Assembly: GCA_910588545.1 (NCBI GenBank)
Contig: CAJUOU010000001.1
Coordinates: forward strand, 124,001 to 188,000
DNA length: 64,000 nt
From: an uncultured Christensenellaceae bacterium
GTDB taxonomy: Bacteria; Bacillota; Clostridia; Christensenellales; UBA3700
Direction: 5' to 3'
Below, piece by piece: positions 43,186 to 52,555 of the stretch. The notes beneath the pieces are model-generated. The model was not told where the DNA came from and ran no database searches. It worked only from the letters and a program-made list of their open reading frames with translations. The translations under genes and the position numbers were made by a program. Within the stretch, counting starts at the first letter, position 1. The number at the start of each line of letters is the position of its first letter.

Positions 43186-44202
43186 TTATTCAAAAGTGAT
43201 TGTACTTTTGTAATAGTTTATTTTGCCTACGCTTGCTTTCATAATTTCCAAAATATTGATAAAAGGGGTGGTGTATTCAATCAAACCATCCGTTTTAACA
43301 ACTCCGTTTGCAAGCAGGTTGATTGCACTGTGAATGTTTGCCATACCCTCGTGAATACCGATAATCTCCAAATTTTTGTTAAACAATGGTGTAATATCCG
43401 TGCGGATATTTTTACAGGTAATGTCATAGCCGTAAAGTGCAATTTTTCCGCCATTTTTTATCAAGGAAATTTGGCTTTCGATATTAGTATTAATATCTAT
43501 ATGGCAAATGACTTTATCAACCATTTTTCCGCTTGTGATTTCCGCAATTTTTTCAAACATTTCGCTATCGTTAACGTTTATGGTATAGTAAACGCCAAGA
43601 TTTGCAGCGACCTCCAACCTTTCGTCATTTGTATCCACAATTATTGCTATTGCGTGGTAGTAAATTGCAACTTGGGCAATAAGTATATTTTGATAGCTTG
43701 CACCTTGCAAAATAACATATTCGCCTTTTTGCACATTAAGTTTGGATAATACGGATATTGCAACTGCAATATCTTCAACAAAAAGGGCATCGTCATCCTT
43801 TATCCCCTCAGGTATTGGGTAAACGCTATCCACAGGCACGTATGCATAGTCGCCAAGGTAGCCGTTTGCGTTATAGCTGCGTATTTTAAGTTCCCCTTTA
43901 CTGTCAATATCGTAAGGGGATAAAAAAACTTTCCTGCCTTGCTCTAGGTCAGAGTCATACGACTCGCTAATGTATGCAACGGCAGAACGAGCAGGGACTA
44001 TAGGATACTCAAAGTCGCCTTTGCCCAAAAACGCCGCAACGTCCAAGCAGGAAAGGTTTGCTTTGATAAGTTTTACTTTAACAAATGGTTTGTCGGGCAA
44101 CACAGGGTCAAAGTAAATGTCCCTTTCCCCAATTTGCTCCGAATCTTTATTTGTAGTATAAAGTTTGTATTCCTTAGATTTAGTAAGTCGCCATTCTCTC
44201 AT
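43186..44202 (-). CDS. MDR-superfamily alcohol-dehydrogenase-like protein
   Basis: 338 residues. Layout of medium-chain dehydrogenases: an N-terminal GroES-like half (VKVKLIKANLSCLDVAAFLGKGDFEYPIVPARSAVAYI) and a Rossmann half (GEYVILQGASYQNILIAQVAIYYHAIAIIVDTNDERLEVAANLGV, then GGKIALYG). The usual catalytic-zinc residues (C, GHE, C) are not visible: the expected GHE is replaced by PARSAV. The glycine-rich GxGxxG is also loose (GASYQN). It may be a zinc-free quinone-reductase-like or non-catalytic member. Monocistronic, with no obvious partner. Confidence 0.65.
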   Translation of the reverse strand: MREWRLTKSKEYKLYTTNKDSEQIGERDIYFDPVLPDKPFVKVKLIKANLSCLDVAAFLGKGDFEYPIVPARSAVAYISESYDSDLEQGRKVFLSPYDIDSKGELKIRSYNANGYLGDYAYVPVDSVYPIPEGIKDDDALFVEDIAVAISVLSKLNVQKGEYVILQGASYQNILIAQVAIYYHAIAIIVDTNDERLEVAANLGVYYTINVNDSEMFEKIAEITSGKMVDKVICHIDINTNIESQISLIKNGGKIALYGYDITCKNIRTDITPLFNKNLEIIGIHEGMANIHSAINLLANGVVKTDGLIEYTTPFINILEIMKASVGKINYYKSTITFE

Positions 44203-44360
44203 AAAAAATACCTCATAAAATTATTTTATCATATTTTCGCATTAAATTCAAGTGATTAGTATAAATATTCTAAATTACGCATTTTTATTTAAAAAATTAG
44301 TATTTTTGCGGGCATATATTTGCTTTAATAAAAATAAGTTTAAAAAGTGGCTTAATATTC

Positions 44361-44389
44361 TTGACTAACTGTGTAAAATTGTATATAAT
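44361..44389 (+). promoter_or_regulatory. rpmE promoter
   Basis: TTGACT (44361-44366), 17-bp spacer, TATAAT (44384-44389), 32 bp before the start codon. Confidence 0.85.
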
Positions 44390-44420
44390 ACTAAGGTAAA
44401 ATCATTTGTGAGGTGATAAA

Positions 44421-44624
44421 ATGAAAGAGAATATACATCCTAACTATCACGAAGTTACTGTAGAATGTGCTTGCGGCGAAAAGTTCGTAACAGGTAGTAC
44501 TACTGCTAATGATGTAATCAAAGTAGATATCTGCAGCAAATGTCATCCATTCTTTACCGGTAAGCAAAAGTTGGTTGATACAGGTGGTCGTGTTAACAAG
44601 TTTAAAAAGCGTTATAATATGTAA
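44421..44624 (+). CDS. rpmE: 50S ribosomal protein L31, zinc-binding form
   Basis: 67 residues. MKENIHPNYHEVTVECACGEKFVTGST and ICSKCHPFFTGKQKLVDTGGRVNKFKKRY are characteristic. The Cys-x-Cys and Cys-x2-Cys pairs mark the zinc-containing (C+) form, while zinc-independent paralogs lack them. A GAGGTG ribosome site precedes it. A short terminator follows, and the next gene is the DUF1385-PrmC fusion, matching the common Clostridia order rpmE, DUF1385, prmC, prfA. Confidence 0.95.
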   Translation: MKENIHPNYHEVTVECACGEKFVTGSTTANDVIKVDICSKCHPFFTGKQKLVDTGGRVNKFKKRYNM

Positions 44625-44636
44625 TCAACGACAAGG

Positions 44637-44660
44637 GGTGCGATTTATCGCACCATTTTT
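44637..44660 (+). terminator. Terminator after rpmE
   Basis: Stem GGTGCGA/TCGCACC with a TTTA loop, then ATTTTTG. It may be partial, as the downstream genes lack a clear own promoter. Confidence 0.7.
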
Positions 44661-44736
44661 GTAAACTTAATATTTTTACGGTTATAATTTTACTGTACGC
44701 TTTGCGTGGCTAAATTATGCCTTTTTGGGTGGAATA

Positions 44737-46581
44737 ATGAAAGAGAAAAAAAAGTTTCGTTCCGCAATAGGCGGTCAGGCGGTTTTAGAAGGTGTCATGA
44801 TGCGCGGCGAGAGCAGTATGGCAACTGCCGTTCGTGACGAAACAGGCGAAATTCAGGTGGAAAGCTCTAGGTTTACCCCACTTAAGCAAAAAAGCAGGTG
44901 GAAAAGGTTGCCTTTTATTAGGGGCGTTATCAATTTTGTAGCATCTATGGTTATGGGTGTTCAAATTATTATGCGTTCGGGCGAGGTTTTCGGCGGGGAG
45001 GAAGAACCATCTAAGTTTGAAGAGTGGTGCTCAAAAAAGTTTAAAGTAAACGTAATGTCTGTTATGATGTGGTTTGCGGTGCTTTTGGGGCTTGCTTTGG
45101 CTATCGGATTGTTTTTTGTTATTCCGCATTTTTCTATCGAGGGTATTAGGCTGCTTGTGGAAAAAGTTGCACATACCACCATGCCTGCCTTTTGTTATAA
45201 CTTGATAGAGGGCGTTATACGAATATTAATTTTTGTGGTTTATATTTTGCTAACCTCATTAATGAAAGAGATTAAAAGGGTTTATCAATACCACGGGGCG
45301 GAGCACAAGACAATTTCCTGCTATGAGCACGGGTTGGAGCTTACGGTGGAAAACGTTCAAAAACAATCTACTATACACGACAGGTGCGGTACTACATTTA
45401 TGTTTTTGGTTATGATTGTAAGCGTGGCATTGTTTTCCGTAGTGGGTATTGTACCAAACAATATCGTAACTAGCAAAGTTGGGGCAATGTTTATTAAACT
45501 GCTTATAAAACTTGCCTTGCTGCCTGTTGTGGCGGGTATATCGTATGAGATACTTAAGTTCCTTGCAAAATTCGATAACTTATTTGTAAGGATAATAAAA
45601 GCCCCGGGGCTTTTGTTGCAAAAGATAACTACCTCACAGCCCGATGACAGTATGGTAGAGGTTGCCATAACAGCATTTAAAACAGTGCAATTATTGGATA
45701 GCAACAAGGATGCACCTACAAGCAAGTTTAATACTAAAATTTTGATAGATAAAGCGTTGGAACAGCTTAATAATGCGTTGAAAATCGATACTAACGGCAA
45801 TGCGGATAGAGATTGGATAATGGCAGAGGTGCTTAATATCCCTCGTAGCGAAGTGGCAAATTTGAAATTTGTTTGGAGCAATGATTTTGAAAAAATGCTT
45901 GCACTTGCAAAAGAACGCAGTACAGGCAAGCCATTGCAACAAGTGTTTGGGTATACTGATTTTTATGGTATGAAGATAAATGTAAACAGCGATGTTTTGT
46001 GCCCAAGACCGGAGACAGAGTATTTGGTTGAGGAAGTCAGCAGACTTATAAAACAAGACAATTTGCAAGCTGTGCTTGATTTATGTACGGGCAGCGGTGC
46101 GATTGCATTGGTTGTAAAAAGGGATAATCCAAACGTAGCCGTTACGGCAAGCGATATTTCGGAAAAAGCTTTGATGGTTGCAAAACAAAATGCGGAGCAA
46201 AACAACTTGCATGTAGATTTTGTGGTAAGCAATCTTTTTGATAACATAAACGGGGAATTCGATTTGATTGTTTCCAACCCGCCGTATATCAAAACGGACG
46301 TGATTGGTATGCTTGACCCCGAGGTAAGATTTTTTGAGCCGACTATTGCTTTGGATGGCGGAATGGATGGTTTGGACTTTTACCGCAAAATAGTGGAAAA
46401 TGCTAAAAACCATTTGAAAATCGGTGGTATTTTGGCTTTTGAGATTGGTTTTGACCAAAAGGAAAGTGTGACGGAGATTTTAACTAACTGCAAAACAGCT
46501 GTGTTTGAGGACATTAGGTGTTTGCAGGACTTGGAAAAAAACGACAGAATGATTTTTGCAAAGCTTAGCAGTAAAATTTAA
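44737..46581 (+). CDS. prmC: DUF1385 (YqhQ-like) membrane protein fused to release-factor glutamine methyltransferase
   Basis: 614 residues from ATG 44737, joining two families usually encoded by separate neighbouring genes. Residues about 1-305 are DUF1385: IGGQAVLEGVMMRGESSMATAVRD, several membrane helices (about 105-250) and the YQYHGAEHKTISCYEHG motif. Residues about 310-614 are PrmC: a helical N-domain, RPETEYLVEEV, DLCTGSGAIALVVKRDNP (SAM loop) and SNPPYI (NPPY at 514-517). PrmC methylates the GGQ glutamine of release factors, and its substrate gene prfA follows at 46644. The frame is continuous across the joint with no stop, so it is a true fusion in this sequence. The fusion would tether the methyltransferase to the membrane. 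Confidence 0.9.
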   Translation: MKEKKKFRSAIGGQAVLEGVMMRGESSMATAVRDETGEIQVESSRFTPLKQKSRWKRLPFIRGVINFVASMVMGVQIIMRSGEVFGGEEEPSKFEEWCSKKFKVNVMSVMMWFAVLLGLALAIGLFFVIPHFSIEGIRLLVEKVAHTTMPAFCYNLIEGVIRILIFVVYILLTSLMKEIKRVYQYHGAEHKTISCYEHGLELTVENVQKQSTIHDRCGTTFMFLVMIVSVALFSVVGIVPNNIVTSKVGAMFIKLLIKLALLPVVAGISYEILKFLAKFDNLFVRIIKAPGLLLQKITTSQPDDSMVEVAITAFKTVQLLDSNKDAPTSKFNTKILIDKALEQLNNALKIDTNGNADRDWIMAEVLNIPRSEVANLKFVWSNDFEKMLALAKERSTGKPLQQVFGYTDFYGMKINVNSDVLCPRPETEYLVEEVSRLIKQDNLQAVLDLCTGSGAIALVVKRDNPNVAVTASDISEKALMVAKQNAEQNNLHVDFVVSNLFDNINGEFDLIVSNPPYIKTDVIGMLDPEVRFFEPTIALDGGMDGLDFYRKIVENAKNHLKIGGILAFEIGFDQKESVTEILTNCKTAVFEDIRCLQDLEKNDRMIFAKLSSKI

Positions 46582-46643
46582 TTAAGCGAGCTTGTAAAAG
46601 GTATAGGTCAATAATTATCGAATAATAAAATCGGTGGAAATAT

Positions 46644-47714
46644 ATGTTTGAAAAATTGGAAAAAATGCTTGCAAGATACAAAGAGCTTGAAAGTTTAATA
46701 GGCGACAGCAGTGTTATTGCCGACCAAGAAAAATGGCAAAAGCTTGTCAAGGAACACTCTGCATTGGAAAAACCTATAACCTTGTATCTTGCCTATTTAA
46801 AAGTGCTTAAGGATATAGAGGAGTGCGAGGAGATTATCGATTTGGGCGATGATAAGGAAATGGTTTCTCTTGCAAAAGAGGAACACTCCGCCGCACTTAA
46901 GAAAAAGGAAAGTTTGACAGAGGAGCTTAAGGTCGCTCTTCTTCCCGTTGACCCTAACGACGACAAAAACGTTATTATCGAGGTTAGACCTGCCGCAGGC
47001 GGGGATGAATCCGCACTTTTCGGCGCGGAATTGGTAAGAATGTACATGAGGTTTGCCGAGCGTGAGCGTTGGAAGATAAAAGAACTTGATATGAACTACA
47101 ACGAGCTTGGCGGAGTTAAGGAAGTTACCTTTATGATAAGCGGTGTCGGGGCTTACAGCAAGCTTAAGTTTGAAAGTGGTGTACACAGGGTGCAAAGGGT
47201 ACCTGCTACCGAGTCGCAAGGTAGGGTGCATACCTCCACTTGCACGGTCGCTGTTTTGCCTGAACAGCCGGAAGTTAACTTTGAAATTTTGGACAAGGAC
47301 ATAAAGGTTGACACTTATCGCAGTAGCGGTGCAGGCGGTCAGCACGTTAACAAGACGGAAAGCGCTATAAGAATTACACATTTCCCTACAGGCATTGTTG
47401 TTACCTGTCAGGATGAAAAATCGCAAATTAAAAACAGAGAGTCGGCTATGAAAGTGCTTAAAGCAAGGCTTTACGACCACTATCAATCGGCTATTAACAA
47501 AGAGTACAGTGCAAACAGAAAGTTGCAGGTAGGCAGCGGCGACCGCTCGGAAAGGATAAGGACTTATAATTTCCCTCAAGGCAGAGTGACCGACCACAGG
47601 ATTGGACTTACAATTTACGCACTAGAGGACTTTTTGGACGGAAACATTTACGATATGATTACGGCATTGCAACTTGAAAGTCAAAACGAGCTGCTTGCCG
47701 AAATGCAAAATTGA
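46644..47714 (+). CDS. prfA: Peptide chain release factor 1
   Basis: 356 residues, normal RF1 size. Stop-codon recognition region VHRVQRVPATESQGRVHTSTCTVAVLPE, then the catalytic loop YRSSGAGGQHVNKTESAIRITHFPTG, whose GGQ glutamine is the PrmC substrate. It ends termination at UAA and UAG. ATG 46644 has GGTGG upstream. It is 62 bp after the prmC fusion. Confidence 0.95.
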   Translation: MFEKLEKMLARYKELESLIGDSSVIADQEKWQKLVKEHSALEKPITLYLAYLKVLKDIEECEEIIDLGDDKEMVSLAKEEHSAALKKKESLTEELKVALLPVDPNDDKNVIIEVRPAAGGDESALFGAELVRMYMRFAERERWKIKELDMNYNELGGVKEVTFMISGVGAYSKLKFESGVHRVQRVPATESQGRVHTSTCTVAVLPEQPEVNFEILDKDIKVDTYRSSGAGGQHVNKTESAIRITHFPTGIVVTCQDEKSQIKNRESAMKVLKARLYDHYQSAINKEYSANRKLQVGSGDRSERIRTYNFPQGRVTDHRIGLTIYALEDFLDGNIYDMITALQLESQNELLAEMQN

Positions 47715-47752
47715 TTTAATTTGACTAAAACATTAATTTATTGGAGAGGCTT

Positions 47753-49144
47753 ATGATAAAATTTTCAAATCAAGACAACTTATTGGTAGAAAGGACTTGG
47801 AAACCACAGCTACAAGATAATATTAATCCTGAGCTGTTCAGAGATTTTTTCGATTATGAAAGCATCCCTAAAATTGCTTTCAACTTTAGACAAACTCCGC
47901 TTGATATGCCGGAAAATATTTGGATTACCGATACTACTTTCCGCGACGGTCAGCAATCGACTTCTCCGTTTACAGCAAAGCAAATTGTTGATTTGTATAA
48001 ATTGATGCACAGGCTTGGCGGTAAAAAGGGTATTATTCGTCAGTCTGAATTTTTCCTTTATACCGAAAAGGACAGACAAGCCGTTCGCGACTGTATGGAG
48101 CTTGGGTACGAATTCCCCGAAATTACCAGCTGGATTAGGGCAAGCGAAAAGGACTTTGAGCTTGTTAAAGAGATGAATATCAAGGAAACAGGTATTTTGG
48201 TAAGTTGCAGTGATTATCACATTTTCAAAAAAATGAACCTTACAAGAAAGCAAGCTTTGGATAAATACTTAGGCGTTGTAAAAATGGCTTTGGATAGGGG
48301 TATTGTTCCTCGTTGCCATTTTGAGGATATCACAAGAGCGGATTTTTACGGTTTTGTAGTGCCTTTTGCTATCGAACTTATGAAACTTTCCAAACAGGCG
48401 GGTATTCCTATCAAAATTCGTGCTTGCGATACATTGGGCTATGGCGTCGGCTTCCCGGGGGTTGCTATGCCAAGGAGCGTTCAAGGTATTGTCAGTGGCT
48501 TGAAATATTATGCGGAAGTTCCGTCCGAATGGTTAGAGTGGCACGGCCACAACGACTTTTATAAGGTGGTTACAAACGCGGATACAGCTTGGTTGTACGG
48601 TTGTTCTTCCGTTAACTGCAGTTTGCTTGGTATTGGAGAAAGGACGGGTAACTGTCCGCTAGAGGCTATGGCTATCGAGTACTGCCAATTTAAGGGCACT
48701 ACCGACGGTATGGATTTGTCAGTAATTACCGAAATCGCCGACTATTTTGAAAAGGAAATCGACTATGTTATCCCTCCTCGTACGCCGTTTGTGGGCAGAA
48801 GCTTTAACACAACTAGGGCGGGCGTTCATGCAGACGGACTTTTGAAAGACCAAGAAATTTACAACATTTTCGATACCGAAAAAATACTTGGTAAGCCTCC
48901 GCTTGTAAGCATTGACTCTCACTCGGGTTTGGCGGGCGTTGCTTATTGGATAAACGGTTACTACGATTTGGACGATGCGGATAAGATTGACAAAAAAGAC
49001 CCTCTTTGCATTAAGATTAAGGAGATTATCGATAACTTATACGCTCAAGGTAGGACTACAGTTATGGGAGATGACGAACTTGACGGTTTGGTTGCCCAAA
49101 TTGACCCAAAAAGACACAAAGCTTTACTTTTACTTGCAAAATAA
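47753..49144 (+). CDS. DRE-TIM metallolyase-family synthase (candidate Re-citrate synthase)
   Basis: 463 residues from ATG 47753, with GGAGAGG upstream. The family motif is TDTTFRDGQQ (Asp60, Arg64, Asp65), and the metal-binding EWHGHNDF is near 263. GIGERTGNCPLEA follows, as in isopropylmalate, homocitrate and Re-citrate synthases. It lacks the long regulatory C-terminal domain of leucine-feedback LeuA. No leu, lys or ilv gene is near. The size and the form of WLEWHGHNDF recall clostridial Re-citrate synthases, which join acetyl-CoA and oxaloacetate to supply 2-oxoglutarate; this is inference. Homocitrate synthase or citramalate synthase are alternatives. Confidence 0.6.
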   Translation: MIKFSNQDNLLVERTWKPQLQDNINPELFRDFFDYESIPKIAFNFRQTPLDMPENIWITDTTFRDGQQSTSPFTAKQIVDLYKLMHRLGGKKGIIRQSEFFLYTEKDRQAVRDCMELGYEFPEITSWIRASEKDFELVKEMNIKETGILVSCSDYHIFKKMNLTRKQALDKYLGVVKMALDRGIVPRCHFEDITRADFYGFVVPFAIELMKLSKQAGIPIKIRACDTLGYGVGFPGVAMPRSVQGIVSGLKYYAEVPSEWLEWHGHNDFYKVVTNADTAWLYGCSSVNCSLLGIGERTGNCPLEAMAIEYCQFKGTTDGMDLSVITEIADYFEKEIDYVIPPRTPFVGRSFNTTRAGVHADGLLKDQEIYNIFDTEKILGKPPLVSIDSHSGLAGVAYWINGYYDLDDADKIDKKDPLCIKIKEIIDNLYAQGRTTVMGDDELDGLVAQIDPKRHKALLLLAK

Positions 49145-49165
49145 TGTAAAATTTTGTTAAAAGTA

Positions 49166-49194
49166 TTGAATTTTTCATTTTTCCATAGTACAAT
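49166..49194 (+). promoter_or_regulatory. Promoter of the small P-loop gene
   Basis: TTGAAT (49166-49171), 17-bp spacer, TACAAT (49189-49194), 32 bp before the start. Confidence 0.65.
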
Positions 49195-49225
49195 ATAATT
49201 AACAATATATATCGTGGAGGGAAAT

Positions 49226-49627
49226 ATGATTTATATTATTTACGGAGCAAAAGGTACCGGTAAAACCAAGCGCTTGATTGACAGGGCTAACACTGCGGTT
49301 ATGGATGGCGAGGTTGTGTTTATCACTGACAGCGATGAATATAATTTTTCCGTTAAACACAAGGTTAGACTTATCAACGCAACTGACTATCACGTTGTCA
49401 GCGAACAAGGACTTTTAGGCTTTATTAGCGGTATCGTGGCAGGCAATAGCGATATTCAACACATCTACATAGACGGTTGCCACAGGATTTGCGGCGAAGA
49501 TATTGCGGAGATGGAATATTTCTATGATAACTTAGGGGACTTTGCAGAAAAAGCAAATGTGGATATCACTCTTGCTGTCAGCGAAGCGGAAGATAAATTA
49601 CCCGCTTTTATCAAAAAATATATTTAA
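49226..49627 (+). CDS. Small P-loop NTPase-like protein
   Basis: 133 residues from ATG 49226 (GTGGAGGG upstream). The start MIYIIYGAKGTGKTKRLIDRAN carries a full Walker A motif (GAKGTGKT). HIYIDGCHRICGEDIAEMEYF could be a Walker B region with Asp. VDITLAVSEAEDKLPAFIKKYI ends it. This size and pattern occur in Clostridia as ATP-binding proteins of unknown role, distantly like thymidine-kinase or ABC-type P-loops. Followed closely by a terminator and then thrC. Confidence 0.7.
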   Translation: MIYIIYGAKGTGKTKRLIDRANTAVMDGEVVFITDSDEYNFSVKHKVRLINATDYHVVSEQGLLGFISGIVAGNSDIQHIYIDGCHRICGEDIAEMEYFYDNLGDFAEKANVDITLAVSEAEDKLPAFIKKYI

Positions 49628-49641
49628 AAACGGTTAAATGC

Positions 49642-49671
49642 AAAAAAGCCTAACCGTTGTTAGGCTTTTTT
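49642..49671 (+). terminator. Terminator after the P-loop gene
   Basis: Stem AAAAAGCCTAAC/GTTAGGCTTTTT with a CGTT loop, then T. Only 23 bp separate it from the thrC start, so thrC's ribosome site lies just past the hairpin. Confidence 0.88.
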
Positions 49672-49693
49672 GGCTATAAAAAGGAGTTTTTTT

Positions 49694-51178
49694 ATGCAAT
49701 ATGTAAGTACAAGGGCAAAAAATACTGTTGTTACAGGTGCACAGGCTATCGTTAAAGGTTTGTCCGAAGATGGCGGTTTGTTTGTGCCCAGCGAGTTTCC
49801 TGCTATTTCCAAACAGGAATTGACTGCAATGGAAGATATGGAGTACAGTGAGCGTGCGGCGTTTGTTATAAGCAAGTTTTTGACAGACTTTTCATTGGAA
49901 GAGCTTAACGATTATACAAAAAAAGCGTATGCAAGATTTTATGACGGCGACCCATGTCCGTTGGTTGCTATCGACGATAAAACATATATTTTGGAGTTAT
50001 GGCACGGCCCTACGTGTGCTTTTAAGGATATGGCATTGACTCTTCTTCCTCATCTTATGGTTGCATCTCGCAAAAAAGTAGGGGAGACTAGCAAAACTCT
50101 TATTTTGGTTGCGACTAGCGGCGATACGGGTAAGGCGGCTTTGGAGGGCTTTAAGGATGTTGAGGGATGCGAAATTATCGTGTTTTATCCGTCCGAGGGC
50201 GTTTCGGATATGCAAAAATTGCAAATGCAAACTCAAACAGGCGATAATGTTTACGTTTGTGCAATTAAGGGTAATTTCGATGATGCTCAAAGTGCTGTTA
50301 AAGTAATTTTTAACGACGACAATGTAAAAGCTCAATTACTTGAAAACGGCTATAAACTTTCAAGCGCAAATTCTATAAATTGGGGTAGACTTGTTCCGCA
50401 AATCGCATACTATGTTTCTAGCTATGTGGATATGCTTTCAAGCGGCGAAATCGAGTTTGGCGATAAAATTAATTTCTGCGTACCATCGGGTAACTTTGGT
50501 AATATCTTAGCAGGTTACTACGCTATGAGAATGGGTGTGCCTATTAACAAATTGATTTGTGCATCAAACAAAAATAAAGTGCTTACGGATTTCTTCTCTT
50601 CCGGTAAATACGACATTAATAGAGATTTTTACAAGACAATGAGCCCGTCAATGGATATTTTGATTAGCTCCAATCTTGAAAGACTTTTGTTTGAAATTTC
50701 CGGCAGGGACGATAAGTATGTAGCTGATTTAATGAATAGTTTGAAAAATAAAGGCTACTACGAAATCGACTTTGCTAAATTGCAAGCAAATGCAGCTAAC
50801 TTTGAGGGCGGTTTTTCAAATGAGGATATGACAATGTATACTATTGCCGATTTTTATGACGAAAACGATTATCTTCTTGATACTCATACTGCCGTTGCTG
50901 TCGGGGTTTATAAGGCATATCAAGAAAACAGCGGGGACGATACAAAAACAGTTATTGTTTCTACCGCAAGCCCTTACAAATTTCCTCAAGATGTTTACAA
51001 CGCTTTGACAGGGGAGTTTGTACAAAACAGCATTAACGCTGCCGATATGTTGGAGGAATATACAGGTTTTGATATTCCCGAGCCTCTACAAAATTTGCAA
51101 TCAAGAGTAGTAAGATTTAAGGATGTAATCGAAAAAGACCAAATCAAACAAGCTGTGTTAAATGCAATAAAAAAATAA
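49694..51178 (+). CDS. thrC: Threonine synthase
   Basis: 494 residues from ATG 49694, with AAAGGAG upstream; a longer frame starts inside the terminator. Motifs: MQYVSTR at the N-terminus, LWHGPTCAFKDMALTLL with the PLP lysine, VATSGDTGKAALEGF, the SANSINWGRLVPQIAYY phosphate site and VPSGNFGNILAGYYA. Converts O-phosphohomoserine to threonine. This is the longer (type II) form. No other threonine gene is adjacent. Its promoter is not obvious and may lie before 49642, with part of the transcription passing the terminator. Confidence 0.93.
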   Translation: MQYVSTRAKNTVVTGAQAIVKGLSEDGGLFVPSEFPAISKQELTAMEDMEYSERAAFVISKFLTDFSLEELNDYTKKAYARFYDGDPCPLVAIDDKTYILELWHGPTCAFKDMALTLLPHLMVASRKKVGETSKTLILVATSGDTGKAALEGFKDVEGCEIIVFYPSEGVSDMQKLQMQTQTGDNVYVCAIKGNFDDAQSAVKVIFNDDNVKAQLLENGYKLSSANSINWGRLVPQIAYYVSSYVDMLSSGEIEFGDKINFCVPSGNFGNILAGYYAMRMGVPINKLICASNKNKVLTDFFSSGKYDINRDFYKTMSPSMDILISSNLERLLFEISGRDDKYVADLMNSLKNKGYYEIDFAKLQANAANFEGGFSNEDMTMYTIADFYDENDYLLDTHTAVAVGVYKAYQENSGDDTKTVIVSTASPYKFPQDVYNALTGEFVQNSINAADMLEEYTGFDIPEPLQNLQSRVVRFKDVIEKDQIKQAVLNAIKK

Positions 51179-51267
51179 ATTGCTATCTAAATTAAAGCAT
51201 TAAATAAGCACTACTATAACAAGTTTATTTTAAAAGAAGTTTAATACAAAACAAATAAAAAACATAA

Positions 51268-51300
51268 AAACATCCTGCGTAATTGCAGGATGTTTTTTTT
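51268..51300 (+). terminator. Terminator after thrC
   Basis: Stem AAACATCCTGC/GCAGGATGTTT followed by eight T. Confidence 0.9.
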
Positions 51301-51340
51301 GTATGAAACAAGCAAAAAGCTTGCAAAAATCGGTATTAAA

Positions 51341-52453
51341 TTACAATTTTGACAGTATGTTAAGCAAAGTATGACAGTCTGACAAAGTGTTGTTAAAGCC
51401 AATACTTATCCTGCAAAGTCCGTCATTTATCGTGCCTAAATATTCGTGAATTTTTGGTGCACAATGCAGCCCGCTCCTAACCGCAATATTATGATTGTTT
51501 AATATTTCCGCAACCTCGCTTGAGGAGTAATCATCAACCTTAATCGATATTACAGTGGACGGAAAATCCGAAAAACAAGTGATTTTACGCATACTTTTTA
51601 AACCGTAAATTATCTCTCCCGAAAGGTACTTGTATTGTCTGTTGAGTTCGTTAAAGTTGGAATATGTCCAATCAAAAGCCTTGGATAATGATAGCACTCC
51701 GCCTGTGTTAAGAGTGCCGCACTCATAGCCTTCGGGGTAGTGGTCGGGCTGAGTTAAAAGGTCGCTGTCCGTACCTGTTCCTCCAAATTTAATGTGTTTT
51801 AATGCGATATCTTTTTTGACAATCAAAATGCCTATGCCTTGCATACCATGTATACCTTTATGTCCGCAAGAGGCAAGCATATCGATATTAAAATTTTGCA
51901 TATCAATTTGTTCGTGTCCCAACGATTGGGCGGTATCCACAAGTAACCGTACATTGTGCAGTTTGGTTATTTTGCCTATTTCTCCAATATCTTGGCTTAT
52001 GCCTGTAACGTTCGAAGTTTGGTTGACGATGACTAAAGTGGTATCGTTGCATATTGCATTTTCAATTTGACTTGGCATAATTTTGCCCGTTAAATCGGGC
52101 ATAAGATAGGTAACTTTTACACCGAAGTTGTCCTCTAAATATTTTAGCGGTCTAAGTACGGAATTGTGCTCATATATTGTTGTAATTACGTGTGACGACG
52201 GTTTTACGTAACCTAATATTGCCATGTTGAGCGATTCTGTACAATTTTGGGTAAATACGACTTCATAGTCGTCGTTTGCGCCAAGACGGCTTTTGATATT
52301 CTCTCGTGTTAAAAGCACTTTTGTTGCTGTTTTTATGCAGTCTTTATGTCCGCTCCTGCCACTATTGCAAGAGTTTAGGACAAAACGATTGTATTCGTCT
52401 ATTACACATTTTGGTTTGAATCGCGATGTTGCAGAATTGTCAAAATATATCAT
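51341..52453 (-). CDS. Class V aminotransferase, cysteine-desulfurase-like
   Basis: 370 residues. MIYFDNSATSRFKP at the start, FTQNCTESLNMAILG, LVDTAQSLGHEQID, and SCGHKGIHGMQGIGILIV with the PLP lysine. SGLHCAPKIHEYLG carries the mobile catalytic Cys. These match the TIGR01977-type cysteine desulfurase group, which takes sulfur or selenium from (seleno)cysteine. It is divergent from a DUF3343 gene, a family linked to sulfur/selenium carriers, so a shared role is likely. No iscU or nifU is adjacent. Confidence 0.82.
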   Translation of the reverse strand: MIYFDNSATSRFKPKCVIDEYNRFVLNSCNSGRSGHKDCIKTATKVLLTRENIKSRLGANDDYEVVFTQNCTESLNMAILGYVKPSSHVITTIYEHNSVLRPLKYLEDNFGVKVTYLMPDLTGKIMPSQIENAICNDTTLVIVNQTSNVTGISQDIGEIGKITKLHNVRLLVDTAQSLGHEQIDMQNFNIDMLASCGHKGIHGMQGIGILIVKKDIALKHIKFGGTGTDSDLLTQPDHYPEGYECGTLNTGGVLSLSKAFDWTYSNFNELNRQYKYLSGEIIYGLKSMRKITCFSDFPSTVISIKVDDYSSSEVAEILNNHNIAVRSGLHCAPKIHEYLGTINDGLCRISIGFNNTLSDCHTLLNILSKL

Positions 52454-52555
52454 ATTGCTCTCCTAAAAACATAGTATGCTGTAACTCTTTTTTTGTGTTA
52501 ATCATTTAATGATATAGGAACTGTTTTTACATATCACACAAAGGGAGGAAATGTG

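Noticed and set aside
45357..45929. 190-codon minus-strand frame inside the DUF1385-PrmC gene
   Set aside because: Hydrophobic shadow frame of the membrane region, no ribosome site and no family match.
46797..47597. Long 266-codon minus-strand frame opposite prfA
   Set aside because: It is antisense to a well-supported release factor gene and matches no family.
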